41,015 bases of DNA from Elusimicrobia bacterium LH_S2 (GTDB lineage Bacteria > CG03 > SLGR01 > JAGXOG01): the NCBI GenBank assembly GCA_023660015.1, contig JAGXOG010000006.1, forward strand, positions 1 to 41,015, written 5' to 3'. Below are positions 16,112-24,050 of this stretch, one piece after another (the first letter of the stretch is position 1; each line of letters begins with the position of its first letter). Made by a program: the position numbers and the translations under genes. The notes under the pieces are model-generated. The model was not told the origin of the DNA. It did not search any database and saw only the letters and a program-made list of their open reading frames with translations.

Positions 16112-17496
16112 AATTTTTTAATAGTAATAATAAGACCGGTAAGAAAACCTACCGCCATACCGGCCAGAACATCCAGGGGATAGTGCGAACCCACAAAAAT
16201 TCTGGAAATTCCTATAAGCATGGAAAATCCGAAAGCTAAGAAAGAAAATAAATAAGATGATAGGAAACCCCACAGGACGCCGGCGGAACTAAAAGCGTCG
16301 GTAGTATGGCCGGAAGGGAAAGATTTGTATTCAGAGCTTTCGGTAAAAAAGTCATGTTTAAAACTTTTATATTTAGCGGCCGGTTTGGGTCGAGGGCGGC
16401 CCACGGCAATCTTAAGCCCCCCTGTAATTATACCCGAAGCGATAACCTGGACCAAGATATATATTAAGGCAAGTTTTAATATTCTTTTTCTTTTCTTAAT
16501 AATACCGTACAATAAAATAAATATAAATATTGCATAATAGAGCGGATTGCCGTAATCGGTTACTATCCTGAAAAAGGATTTTAGTCCGGGGTTTTGGGCA
16601 GTGACAGCTCTCAGATAATCTGAAATTGCAATGTCCCCGTAAATAAAAATCAGGGTTAAACCGACAGCCAGTGTAATTAAAAAGAGCAGAAGGCCTGAAT
16701 ATAATTTAGTAGTCTTAGGAGTAAATACGGATTTAAAGAAAACGCACATCTGTTTGAAACCTATCTTTGATTCCCCGCGGGAGCGCATCTTAAATTCGTA
16801 GCCGGTTTCTCCTATCCTTACCGAATTAGGCAGTATTTTTAAAAGGTCAAAAAGCACTTTAAAACCTTCGCCTTTAAATGCCGGGGTATTAAATATATGG
16901 CGCCGGATATACGCTGTTTTTCCGGCAAAAGCTCCGCTTAGAGGGTCTTTTACCCTGCTGTGGGGGGGAAGGGCGCTTTTAGCAATAAAAGTACCTAATT
17001 TTGTTATAAGTTTTCTGTAAAATGGGAATCCTTTCAGCTTAGCCCTATAGGCGGTAATCAGTTCGTTATTTTTAAGCTTTGAAGACATTTTATCTATCAG
17101 TTCTAAAGGGTGCTGGAAATCGGCGTCTATTACCGTAAAGTTTTCGGTTTCTACCATGGCGAGGCCGTCAAGGACGGATGCGGTAAGACCGGCGGTGTTT
17201 CGCAAGTTAAGCCGGTCACGGTTAAAGTTTTCCCGGTCAAAATCAGTGTCGTTTGTAAGTATAATATTTTTATCGCGGGATAAAAAATATACCGGGTTCT
17301 TAAATGACGGGCCGGTAACTTTACCCGTGGTAATTTTTTCCATATAGCCGTAAGTGCCGTCCGTGGAACCGTCGTCAAGTATATAGAGCGAGGCTCCCGG
17401 ATAGCGGTTCCTGAGTTCCGGAAGCATCTTTTTTAAATTATCCCTTTCGTTAATTGTGGGGATTAATATTGATAAATTTTTATAGTTAGTTTCCAT
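16108..17496 (-). CDS. Fused GT2 (DPM1-like) glycosyltransferase and PAP2 phosphatase
   Basis: Residues 1 to about 235 are a GT2 transferase of the polyprenol-phosphate-mannose synthase type: LIPTINERDN, DDGSTDGT, the DxD region VIDADFQHP and the late R..GESKIGF motif. From about residue 260 there are membrane helices and a complete PAP2 lipid-phosphatase site: KIAVGRPRP, PSGHTTDAFS and SRIFVGSHYPLD. The likely joint job is to load a sugar onto polyprenyl phosphate and to regenerate the lipid by removing phosphate. The convergent GT39 enzyme is the type that consumes polyprenyl-phosphate sugars. The fusion is seen directly; the cycle is inference. It ends with a 4-nt overlap with the GT39 gene. 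No good Shine-Dalgarno is visible. Confidence 0.9.
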   Translation of the reverse strand: METNYKNLSILIPTINERDNLKKMLPELRNRYPGASLYILDDGSTDGTYGYMEKITTGKVTGPSFKNPVYFLSRDKNIILTNDTDFDRENFNRDRLNLRNTAGLTASVLDGLAMVETENFTVIDADFQHPLELIDKMSSKLKNNELITAYRAKLKGFPFYRKLITKLGTFIAKSALPPHSRVKDPLSGAFAGKTAYIRRHIFNTPAFKGEGFKVLFDLLKILPNSVRIGETGYEFKMRSRGESKIGFKQMCVFFKSVFTPKTTKLYSGLLLFLITLAVGLTLIFIYGDIAISDYLRAVTAQNPGLKSFFRIVTDYGNPLYYAIFIFILLYGIIKKRKRILKLALIYILVQVIASGIITGGLKIAVGRPRPKPAAKYKSFKHDFFTESSEYKSFPSGHTTDAFSSAGVLWGFLSSYLFSFLAFGFSMLIGISRIFVGSHYPLDVLAGMAVGFLTGLIITIKKF

Positions 17497-17518
17497 AATC
17501 TTTTTTATTTTATCCGGG

Positions 17519-17530
17519 TTCGAATTCGAA
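17519..17530. promoter_or_regulatory. 12-bp perfect palindrome in a divergent promoter region
   Basis: TTCGAATTCGAA is a perfect palindrome between the GT2-PAP2 start and the ferredoxin promoter. It is a candidate operator for one or both divergent genes. No known regulator is assigned. Confidence 0.35.
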
Positions 17531-17550
17531 ATAGCGCCGGGATATTTTAT

Positions 17551-17579
17551 TTGACATAAATTTATAGAATAAATACCAT
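17551..17579 (+). promoter_or_regulatory. Ferredoxin-amrS promoter candidate
   Basis: TTGACA (17551-17556), 17-bp spacer, TACCAT (17574-17579). The leader to the ferredoxin ATG is about 60 nt. Confidence 0.55.
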
Positions 17580-17645
17580 AAATTTAAAGGATAGTCAATA
17601 ACCGGTTAAAAATTTATAAACTTCCGGACTAAGAAGAGACCTAAA

Positions 17646-17834
17646 ATGAAAGTTAAGATAGATAAAGAATTATGTATAGGATGTGAACTCTGTGTTCAGA
17701 TTGCCGGCGATGTCTTTGGTATAGACGATGACGACAGTGCCGAAGTAATCGGAGAAATTACCGAAGATAACGAAGACGATGTCAGAGACAGTATCCAAAG
17801 CTGTCCAACAGAAGCAATTATTGAAAAGACTTAA
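17646..17834 (+). CDS. Single-cluster [4Fe-4S] ferredoxin
   Basis: A 62-residue ferredoxin with Cys10, Cys13, Cys16 and Cys53-Pro. This pattern binds one [4Fe-4S] cluster, as in the small Thermotoga and Desulfovibrio ferredoxins. The middle is very acidic. It is directly followed (no gap) by the radical SAM enzyme, which needs an electron to cleave SAM, so it is a natural candidate for the electron donor. That pairing is inference from position. Confidence 0.93.
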   Translation: MKVKIDKELCIGCELCVQIAGDVFGIDDDDSAEVIGEITEDNEDDVRDSIQSCPTEAIIEKT

Positions 17835-18845
17835 ATGAAACATCCGGCGTTACTTTATGATAAACTTCAACAGCATAAAGTAAAATGCAAGCTTTGCCCT
17901 AACGAATGCCTGATAGCAGACGGCGGGGCCGGGATATGCCGGGTCAGGAAAAATATCGGGGGAGATTTGTACTCTTTAAATTACGCCGACGCCATTACCG
18001 CCTCCGTCGATCCAATAGAAAAAAAACCCCTCTACCATTTTTTGCCCGGCTCTTCGGCATATTCCATAGCTACCCCCGGCTGCAACTTCCGCTGCCCTTT
18101 CTGTCAGAACTGGCGGATATCCCAGGTTAACGGCGATTATGATACCGGCGCAGTATCCGGTAAACTTATGCCTGATGAGGTAGTGGCTAATGCTTTAAAA
18201 TCCGGAGCGGAAACTATTGCCTATACTTACACTGAGCCTACAATATTTTTTGAGTATGCGCTGGATACGGCTAAGATAGCCTCGCAGAGGGGTCTGAAAA
18301 ATATATTTGTAACTAACGGATATATAACCCCGCGGGCCCTGGAGATGGCTTCTCCTTATCTTGACGGGGCAAATGTGGATTTAAAATATTTTTCTGACAA
18401 CTCCTACCGTAAAGTCTGCGGGGGCAGTCTTGAGCCTGTTTTAGAAACTATAAAAAAAATGAAGGAACTCGGTATATGGGTGGAGATAACTACTTTAATT
18501 ATTCCCGGCGAGAATGATTCCGGTCGGGAATTGACTCAAATAGCTGAATTTATATATTCGGTGGATCCTGCCATCCCCTGGCATATATCCGCATTTACCC
18601 CTCAATATAAATACAGTGACCACAACGCGACAGGGATAGAACTACTCCGCAAAGCGGAAAATATAGGCAGCCGGGCCGGTTTAAAATATATTTACATGGG
18701 AAATGTAATGGCAGAACCCGACACAGTATGTCCTTCCTGTAAGAAGAGTCTTATTTCAAGAAGCAGTTTTCGGGTAAAGGCCAATAATATAAAATCCGGC
18801 AACTGTGTAAGTTGCGGTGAAAATATTGAAGGGGTCTGGGCGTAG
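17835..18845 (+). CDS. amrS: AmmeMemoRadiSam system radical SAM enzyme
   Basis: A 336-residue PflA-like radical SAM protein of the AmmeMemoRadiSam family, whose reaction is unknown. The SAM cluster motif is GCNFRCPFCQNW with Cys83, Cys87 and Cys90. An N-terminal Cys group (18, 21, 25, 35) and a C-terminal CPSCKK...CVSCGE pair suggest extra metal or zinc sites. The sequence around YTYTEPTIFFEYALD is the usual family signature. The Memo partner (amrB) lies about 1 kb downstream past one reverse gene, while the AMMECR1 partner (amrA) is not in the window. No gap separates it from the ferredoxin. Confidence 0.93.
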   Translation: MKHPALLYDKLQQHKVKCKLCPNECLIADGGAGICRVRKNIGGDLYSLNYADAITASVDPIEKKPLYHFLPGSSAYSIATPGCNFRCPFCQNWRISQVNGDYDTGAVSGKLMPDEVVANALKSGAETIAYTYTEPTIFFEYALDTAKIASQRGLKNIFVTNGYITPRALEMASPYLDGANVDLKYFSDNSYRKVCGGSLEPVLETIKKMKELGIWVEITTLIIPGENDSGRELTQIAEFIYSVDPAIPWHISAFTPQYKYSDHNATGIELLRKAENIGSRAGLKYIYMGNVMAEPDTVCPSCKKSLISRSSFRVKANNIKSGNCVSCGENIEGVWA

Positions 18846-18859
18846 GCCAGGCGCCAAGT

Positions 18860-19603
18860 TCAGATAGAGTAACTGCTTAGGTCCCGGGGTATAATAACCT
18901 TGCCGGAATAATTTCTTCTGATTTCTTTTATAAGAGAATCATCAGAAAAGTTTACCTCACCTGAAAAATGTACGCAGAAAAGTTTTTTCACCTCGGCTGC
19001 GGCTGCAATTTCGCCGACCTTTAAAGCCGAAGAGTGAGTTTTGTCCAGTTCGGGTATCTCTTTTTTAAATTTGGAAAGAGCATAACAGTCATGGATTAGA
19101 GCATCGGCGCCGCTGAAAATAGAAGTTCCGTCTTTGACCGGGCCGGTATCAGCGGTATATATTAAAATTTTCTCTTTTGTTTCTACCTTGATGCCCAGAG
19201 AATCAGGGGTGTGGTTTGTTTTAAAAAACTTCATGTTGAGCTTTGCTATTGTACCGCCTGCACTTATCGGGGTAATTTCGGCGGTTTTGTCCGGATTGAA
19301 TATTTTCAGCAGGTCTGATGTCTTTTGGTAAAGTTTTTCTGGTACAAATATTTCCGGGTAGGTTCCGCCGGGTTTGAGAGAGTGAATAAGAGAGGGGAGG
19401 CCGTAGACGTGATCGGGATGAAAATGGGATATGAATACGGCGTCGATATTGCGAAAGTCCGTATTTAACCCGGCCAGCTTGCTTACTACGCTTCCCGGAC
19501 AATCAAAAAGTATTTTCCTGCCGTTATATTCAGCCAGCAGAGAGGTATTGTCTCTGCGGGATGTCGCAATTGCCGCGCCTGTTCCTAAAAATTTAATTTT
19601 CAT
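18860..19603 (-). CDS. MBL-fold hydrolase, ribonuclease Z-like
   Basis: A 247-residue metallo-beta-lactamase fold enzyme. MKIKFLGTGAAIATSRRDNTS and the metal motif HFHPDH (His60, His62, Asp64, His65), followed by YTADTGP and IHDCY and a late His (CVHFSGEV), resemble the RNase Z/ElaC and phosphodiesterase branch. The tRNA-exosite arm of RNase Z is not evident, so the substrate (tRNA 3' end, cyclic nucleotide or other phosphodiester) is open. It is transcribed away from the Memo gene and toward amrS. Confidence 0.88.
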   Translation of the reverse strand: MKIKFLGTGAAIATSRRDNTSLLAEYNGRKILFDCPGSVVSKLAGLNTDFRNIDAVFISHFHPDHVYGLPSLIHSLKPGGTYPEIFVPEKLYQKTSDLLKIFNPDKTAEITPISAGGTIAKLNMKFFKTNHTPDSLGIKVETKEKILIYTADTGPVKDGTSIFSGADALIHDCYALSKFKKEIPELDKTHSSALKVGEIAAAAEVKKLFCVHFSGEVNFSDDSLIKEIRRNYSGKVIIPRDLSSYSI

Positions 19604-19696
19604 AAGTTTAGTAAATTAAGAATTTCCTTTTAAAATATATATCAATATTATATAAAAAAAACTAAAAATTAAAAAAAATCAGACGCTCTGTAACTT
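19604..19696. other. AT-rich divergent spacer
   Basis: No gene is seen. It contains A/T tracts. On the minus strand a TATAAT lies at 19652-19647, a possible -10 for the MBL-fold gene, but with only a poor -35. Confidence 0.4.
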
Positions 19697-19725
19697 TTGA
19701 CATTTCCTGGGCCTCTTTATATAAT
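19697..19725 (+). promoter_or_regulatory. Perfect-consensus sigma70 promoter for the amrB string
   Basis: TTGACA (19697-19702), exactly 17 bp, TATAAT (19720-19725). Both boxes are perfect, the strongest promoter in the window. It would start transcription near 19732. Confidence 0.85.
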
Positions 19726-19731
19726 TTTATA

Positions 19732-19857
19732 ATATAAAATTTTTTTTCTTTTTTCTATTTTCTCTAAATTGTTTTTAAAATTATCGCATTAGAGGTTGAA
19801 AGGGCAACGGCCCCGCCGAAGATGAGTTAATTTATAATTAGACCGGGAGGTATTAAG
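19732..19857 (+). other. About 125-nt leader with hairpins, unassigned
   Basis: A T-rich stretch is followed by a CTCTAA/TTAGAG pair (19762-19767 with 19789-19794) and a GGGC-AACG-GCCC hairpin (19802-19813), then GCCGAAG and the GGGAGG ribosome site. The GGTTGAAAGG...GCCGAAG string resembles one piece of the lysine riboswitch core, but the other conserved parts are missing, so I do not call a riboswitch. It may be a regulatory leader. Confidence 0.4.
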
Positions 19858-20673
19858 ATGCTCAGAAAACCGCAGGTAGCCGGAAGTTTTTATCCCGATT
19901 ACCCAGAAGCTTTGAAAGAATCAGTAAAAAGTTTTATTGGCGAGCCGTCCCCCGCCCCGGCGGTAGGGATTATGGTTCCCCACGCAGGATATATCTATTC
20001 GGCAAAAACTGCAGGGCTTACTTATAGTAAGGTAAGAATTACCGATACGGTAATTCTTATAGGCCCCAACCATACCGGCCGCGGGAAAGCAGTAAGTGTG
20101 ATGAAAGAAGGCCGCTGGCAGATTCCCGGAGCCGAAATTGAAATTAATTCAGAGATTGCCGGTAAACTAATAAAGGAAAGTCAATTTGCCGAAGATGACG
20201 TTGAGGCCCATAGCGGCGGTTTTCCCCGGGGAGAACACTGCCTTGAAGTGCAGCTGCCGTTTCTTTATTTTTTAAATCCGGAAGTACGTATCGTTCCCGT
20301 GGTAATGGGAGTGCAGGATAAATACATTGTTGAAGACCTTGCCGACGCTGTCGTCGGGGCAATAAAAAAGAGTTCAAAAGAAATTCTTATTGTCGCTTCC
20401 TCTGATATGTCCCATTTTATAAGAGAGAGTAAAGCCCGAAGGAAAGATAAACTTGCCATAGATGAAATTATAAAACTTGATTACGCCGGCCTGCTTGATA
20501 CTGTCGATCAAAACGCGATAACTATGTGCGGCGCCGCTCCGGCAGCGGTTATGGTAAAGGCCTCTGCCGCCCTTGGCGGGAAAAAAGCCGAACTTATAGA
20601 TTACAGCACCAGCGCAGAAGTTACCGGAGACAGTTCTAATGTAGTAGGGTATGCGGGCATAACGGTGAGATAA
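19858..20673 (+). CDS. amrB: AmmeMemoRadiSam system protein B (Memo family)
   Basis: A 271-residue member of the Memo/Mho1 family, a fold related to extradiol dioxygenases. Family motifs are present: RKPQVAGSFYP at the start, VPHAGYIYSAKTAG with His42, GPNHTGRG, EHCLEVQLPFL, SSDMSHF and MCGAAPAAVM with the conserved Cys. In eukaryotes the homolog binds iron or copper; the bacterial role with AmrA and AmrS is not known. GGGAGG precedes the ATG. It opens a long run of same-strand genes under the perfect-consensus promoter. Confidence 0.93.
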   Translation: MLRKPQVAGSFYPDYPEALKESVKSFIGEPSPAPAVGIMVPHAGYIYSAKTAGLTYSKVRITDTVILIGPNHTGRGKAVSVMKEGRWQIPGAEIEINSEIAGKLIKESQFAEDDVEAHSGGFPRGEHCLEVQLPFLYFLNPEVRIVPVVMGVQDKYIVEDLADAVVGAIKKSSKEILIVASSDMSHFIRESKARRKDKLAIDEIIKLDYAGLLDTVDQNAITMCGAAPAAVMVKASAALGGKKAELIDYSTSAEVTGDSSNVVGYAGITVR

Positions 20674-20702
20674 TATTTTAGGAGATTTTTTTGGAGAATA
20701 AT

Positions 20703-21173
20703 ATGATAGGAATTATTGCAGATACACATGATAATCTGGATGCGATAAAAAAGGCTGTAGATTATTTTAATCGTATTGAGATAGGCCTTGTGTTGCACGC
20801 CGGGGATTATGTATCTCCGTTTACCGCAGATATATTTAAAAAGCTCAATGCACCCATGAAGGGTGTATACGGCAATAATGACGGAGATTTACCGGCCCTG
20901 GCCAGAAAGTATGAAGGGATAGCCGAGATTTCTTCCGGATGGTTGAAAATAGAAAGAGGGGGGAGAATAATCATACTTACCCATCTTCCCTTGCCCGAGC
21001 CACCGTCCGGCTGCGATTTATATATTTACGGACATACTCATCAATCTTTGATTGAAAACAGCGACAGTTGTCTTACTTTAAATCCCGGGGACTGTTCCGG
21101 GTGGGTTTCGAACCGGGCGACGGTGGCGACAGTGGATTTAGAAAAAAGAAAGGCAGAGATAATTGAAATCTAA
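20703..21173 (+). CDS. YfcE/MJ0936-type metallophosphodiesterase
   Basis: A calcineurin-like phosphoesterase of about 156 residues. The metal ligands are in IIADTHDN, HAGDYVSPF, YGNNDGD, the TH of the HLPLPEP region and YGHTHQS; the fold fits small bacterial cyclic nucleotide or phosphodiester hydrolases. The ATG at 20703 has GGAG 6 nt upstream; a TTG at 20691, 12 nt earlier in frame, is a second choice. It overlaps the methyltransferase gene by 11 nt. The natural substrate is unknown. Confidence 0.9.
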   Translation: MIGIIADTHDNLDAIKKAVDYFNRIEIGLVLHAGDYVSPFTADIFKKLNAPMKGVYGNNDGDLPALARKYEGIAEISSGWLKIERGGRIIILTHLPLPEPPSGCDLYIYGHTHQSLIENSDSCLTLNPGDCSGWVSNRATVATVDLEKRKAEIIEI

Positions 21174-22011
21174 AAAGAAAGTTGACTGGGGTTTAAAGTT
21201 TTTTCACGATGTGCTAAATCTGGACAGCTTTCACCTGGGGTTCTGGGAAGAAGACGACCCTTTTACATTGGAAGGGGCTCGTACTGCCCAGGCCCGATAT
21301 ACAAAAGAATTAATAAGTATGATACCGGGGGAAGTTCGCAACGTGCTTGATGCCGGCTGCGGAACCGGAGTGACGGCAAAAGAATTAACGGATCGCGGAT
21401 TCCATACAGTCTGTCTTAATCCTGACCGGTACCAGGAAGATTTATTTAAGGCAAAATTTGCCGACACTATAGAATTTCACAAGGTAAAGTTTGAAGATTA
21501 CATTCCGGAAAATAAAAAAACAAAATACGGACTTATCCTGATGTCCGAAAGTTCACAGTATATGGATACGGAAAAAATGCTGACAAAAGCCGCCAGGCTT
21601 TTAAAATCAGGCGGGTATCTTTTAATTGCGGATTATTTCAGGAAAACAGATACAGAATTTTATAAGACCTGTAAGATAAAAGATGAATTTTTGAACCGGA
21701 TTAAAAAAGCAGGTTTTGAGCTTATAAATAAGAGAAATATAACTGAAAATGTAATACCAAATTTTACCCTGGGCAAGGATATATATTTTAATTACGGTCT
21801 TCCCGTGATTGAGATAATTGCAGGCTACGCCCGTCAAGAAAAGCCGGTGCTGACTTCAATAGTAAAATGGCTTTTCTCATCCGAGTTAAAAAAAGTAAAC
21901 CATTATCTTCACAGCCACACAGAGGAAAAGTTAGACGAAGATAAATTTATGAATAATATGGAGTATCTATTTCTTTTATATGAAAATAAAAAAGGAGGTT
22001 CCCAAAATTAA
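21163..22011 (+). CDS. Class I SAM-dependent methyltransferase
   Basis: A 282-residue Rossmann methyltransferase. Motif I is [15 protein letters not shown], then acidic motif II (CLNPD), and a post-I stretch with [11 protein letters not shown] near residue 125. The N-terminal [23 protein letters not shown] is like the methyltransferases acting on small-molecule or quinone-like substrates, but no substrate can be named. TTG start, overlapping the phosphodiesterase end; the stop TAA overlaps the ATT proposed as start of the next gene (ATTAA). Confidence 0.85.
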   Translation: MKSKKKVDWGLKFFHDVLNLDSFHLGFWEEDDPFTLEGARTAQARYTKELISMIPGEVRNVLDAGCGTGVTAKELTDRGFHTVCLNPDRYQEDLFKAKFADTIEFHKVKFEDYIPENKKTKYGLILMSESSQYMDTEKMLTKAARLLKSGGYLLIADYFRKTDTEFYKTCKIKDEFLNRIKKAGFELINKRNITENVIPNFTLGKDIYFNYGLPVIEIIAGYARQEKPVLTSIVKWLFSSELKKVNHYLHSHTEEKLDEDKFMNNMEYLFLLYENKKGGSQN

Positions 22012-22420
22012 AGCCCACACTTATTACCATACCTTTAATACAGAAAACAAAAGAGAATATATAAATATGACCGATATAGTCCGCCGGCAACTGAAAGAAA
22101 GCGGTATTACCGAAGGAATGATGCTGGTCTCTGCCATGCATATAACTGCCTCGGTATATGTCAATGACGCCGAATCCGGGCTCATAGAGGATATTGATAA
22201 TTGGCTCCAAAAACTTGCTCCGGAAGGCCCGGATTATAATCATCACAGGACAGGGGAAGTAAATGGTGATGCTCACCTAAAAAATCTATTAATGCATAAC
22301 CAGACAGTCCTTCCGGTAACCGGAGGCCGCCTTGACCTCGGGCCCTGGCAACAGATTTATTACGCTGAATTTGACGGCCAGAGACCCAAAAAAGTTATTA
22401 TTAAAATTATCGGAGAATAA
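22007..22420 (+). CDS. yjbQ: YjbQ/UPF0047 family protein (second copy), AUU start proposed
   Basis: A 137-residue UPF0047 protein with [17 protein letters not shown] at the start, the usual family opening, the paired HH of [18 protein letters not shown] and [20 protein letters not shown]. It is closer to the classical YjbQ than the copy at 4246. The in-frame ATG at 21980 lies inside the methyltransferase gene and lacks a ribosome site, whereas AAAGGAGG (21991-21998) is 8 nt before the in-frame ATT at 22007, exactly where family members begin. I therefore place the start at ATT. The ATTAA overlap with the upstream stop suggests coupling. Confidence 0.85.
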   Translation: MKAHTYYHTFNTENKREYINMTDIVRRQLKESGITEGMMLVSAMHITASVYVNDAESGLIEDIDNWLQKLAPEGPDYNHHRTGEVNGDAHLKNLLMHNQTVLPVTGGRLDLGPWQQIYYAEFDGQRPKKVIIKIIGE

Positions 22421-22439
22421 TTTATCGGAAAAAACAATA

Positions 22440-24050
22440 ATGATAAAAGGGCTTAAAGCGGTAAGTTATACAGCAGCGGTTATTTTGGCCTTAATATTTT
22501 TACCCTCCTGCCGAGATAAACCGGGCGGTATTAAAAAATCGCAAGGCAGTATGATAGTCAGGGGTTCCATAGGGGATGCGACTTATCTTAACCCCGTACT
22601 TTCGGCCGACTCGTCGTCTTCGGATATAAACGGCCTGGTTTTTAACGGGCTTGTAAAATATAATAAAGACCTGCAGTTGGTCGGAGACCTTGCAAAGGAT
22701 TTTTCGGTATCGGCTGATAACCTGAAGATAACTTTTAATTTGAGGGAAGGAGTAAAATGGCATGACGGTCGGGAGTTTACTTCCGCCGATGTAATCTTTA
22801 CCTATAACGCTATAACCAGTACTTCCACCCGTACTCCCCATTCAAGTAATTTTGATAAGGTGAAAAAAGTTACCGCTCCCGGGCCGTATAGAGTAATTGT
22901 GGAATATGTAGAACCTTATGCGCCGGCGCTGGAAAGCTGGGGCATGGGTATAATTCCCGAACATCTTTACCGGGGAAGCGATATAAATAATAATCCGCAC
23001 AACAGAAATCCGGTGGGTACCGGGCCTTACAAGTTTATTAACTGGCGAACAGATGACCGTATAGTTCTTGAAGCCTTCGACAAATATTTTGAGGGGCGTC
23101 CTAATATAGGGCGGTTTGTCTATAAGATTATTCCCGACCAGTCCGTGCAGTTCATGGAGCTCAGGAGGGGGACCATAGATTGGATGTCTCCTACCCCGGA
23201 CCAGTGGGTAGCGGAGACTTCCGGGCAGGAGTTTGGCAGCAAATTTAACCGGTTCCGGTATCCGTCGTTCGGGTTTACTTATATGGCTTATAATCTTGAT
23301 AATTCTCTCTTTAAATCAGAGAAAGTGCGCAGAGCCATAAGTTACGCAGTGGATAAAAAGAAAATGATAGATTCCGTGCTGCAGGGCCTGGGCACTGTAG
23401 CTACCGGCCCTTATCCGCCGGTCTCCTGGGCTTACGATGAGGGAATTAAAGATTACGGTTATAATCTCCGGGAGGCTAAGCGGTTTTTGCGGGAGGCCGG
23501 ATGGGAGAAAGATAAGGCCGGCGGAATCTTAACTAAGGACGGCCGGAAATTCAGATTTACCCTTATGACCAACCAGGGCAATGAAACAAGGAAGTTGGCC
23601 GCTGAAATAATACAGGCGCAACTAAAAGATATAGGTATAGATGTAAACGTCAGGATACAGGAATGGAGTTCTTTTATAAACCAGTACATAGATAAGCGGC
23701 AGTTTGATGCTGTCCTTTTAGGCTGGAGCCTGTCGGTGGATCCCGACCAGTATCCGCTCTGGCATTCCTCGCAGGTCGCAGAAGGGCAATATAATTTTAC
23801 GGGTTTTAATGATAGAAGAGTTGATAAACTGTTGGAAGAGGGACGCCGTACATTTGATTTTAAGAAGAGGAAGGAGATATATAAAAATATACATAGGATA
23901 CTGCATAATAAACAACCGTATCTTTTCCTTTATTTCTCAGATGCAAAACACGTTATTGATAAAAGATTTAAAAATATTGAGTCGGCAAAAGCAGGGATAA
24001 GATATAATTTTACTAAGTGGTATGTTCCTGTGGAATTAAGGAAGTACTGA
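22440..24050 (+). CDS. Lipoprotein substrate-binding protein of peptide/nickel ABC transporter (SBP_bac_5)
   Basis: A 536-residue extracellular binding protein. It starts MIKGLKAVSY, has a hydrophobic signal and a lipobox LPSC with Cys24, then the SBP family 5 features: the LNPVLSADSSS opening, VKWHDGREFTSADVIFTYNAI and the GTGPYKF..W motif. The C-terminal half has VRRAISYAVDKKKMIDSVLQG and the AKRFLREAGW repeat region. DppA/OppA-type proteins bind peptides, nickel or sugars. No permease or ATPase genes are adjacent, so the rest of the transporter must lie elsewhere. An earlier in-frame TTG at 22332 lies inside yjbQ and is not the start. The stop overlaps the next gene by one base (TGATG). 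Confidence 0.93.
   Translation: MIKGLKAVSYTAAVILALIFLPSCRDKPGGIKKSQGSMIVRGSIGDATYLNPVLSADSSSSDINGLVFNGLVKYNKDLQLVGDLAKDFSVSADNLKITFNLREGVKWHDGREFTSADVIFTYNAITSTSTRTPHSSNFDKVKKVTAPGPYRVIVEYVEPYAPALESWGMGIIPEHLYRGSDINNNPHNRNPVGTGPYKFINWRTDDRIVLEAFDKYFEGRPNIGRFVYKIIPDQSVQFMELRRGTIDWMSPTPDQWVAETSGQEFGSKFNRFRYPSFGFTYMAYNLDNSLFKSEKVRRAISYAVDKKKMIDSVLQGLGTVATGPYPPVSWAYDEGIKDYGYNLREAKRFLREAGWEKDKAGGILTKDGRKFRFTLMTNQGNETRKLAAEIIQAQLKDIGIDVNVRIQEWSSFINQYIDKRQFDAVLLGWSLSVDPDQYPLWHSSQVAEGQYNFTGFNDRRVDKLLEEGRRTFDFKKRKEIYKNIHRILHNKQPYLFLYFSDAKHVIDKRFKNIESAKAGIRYNFTKWYVPVELRKY

Noticed and set aside
17514-17531. tRNA T-arm-like GGGTTCGAATTCG
   Set aside because: No acceptor stem, anticodon arm or CCA can be built around it; it is better explained as a palindrome.
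19789-19821. Lysine riboswitch
   Set aside because: Only the GAAAGG..GCCGAAG piece resembles it; the five-way aptamer would need about 170 nt and the remaining conserved parts are absent.
21100-21120. T-arm-like GGTTTCGAACCG
   Set aside because: It lies within the phosphodiesterase coding frame and has no other tRNA parts.
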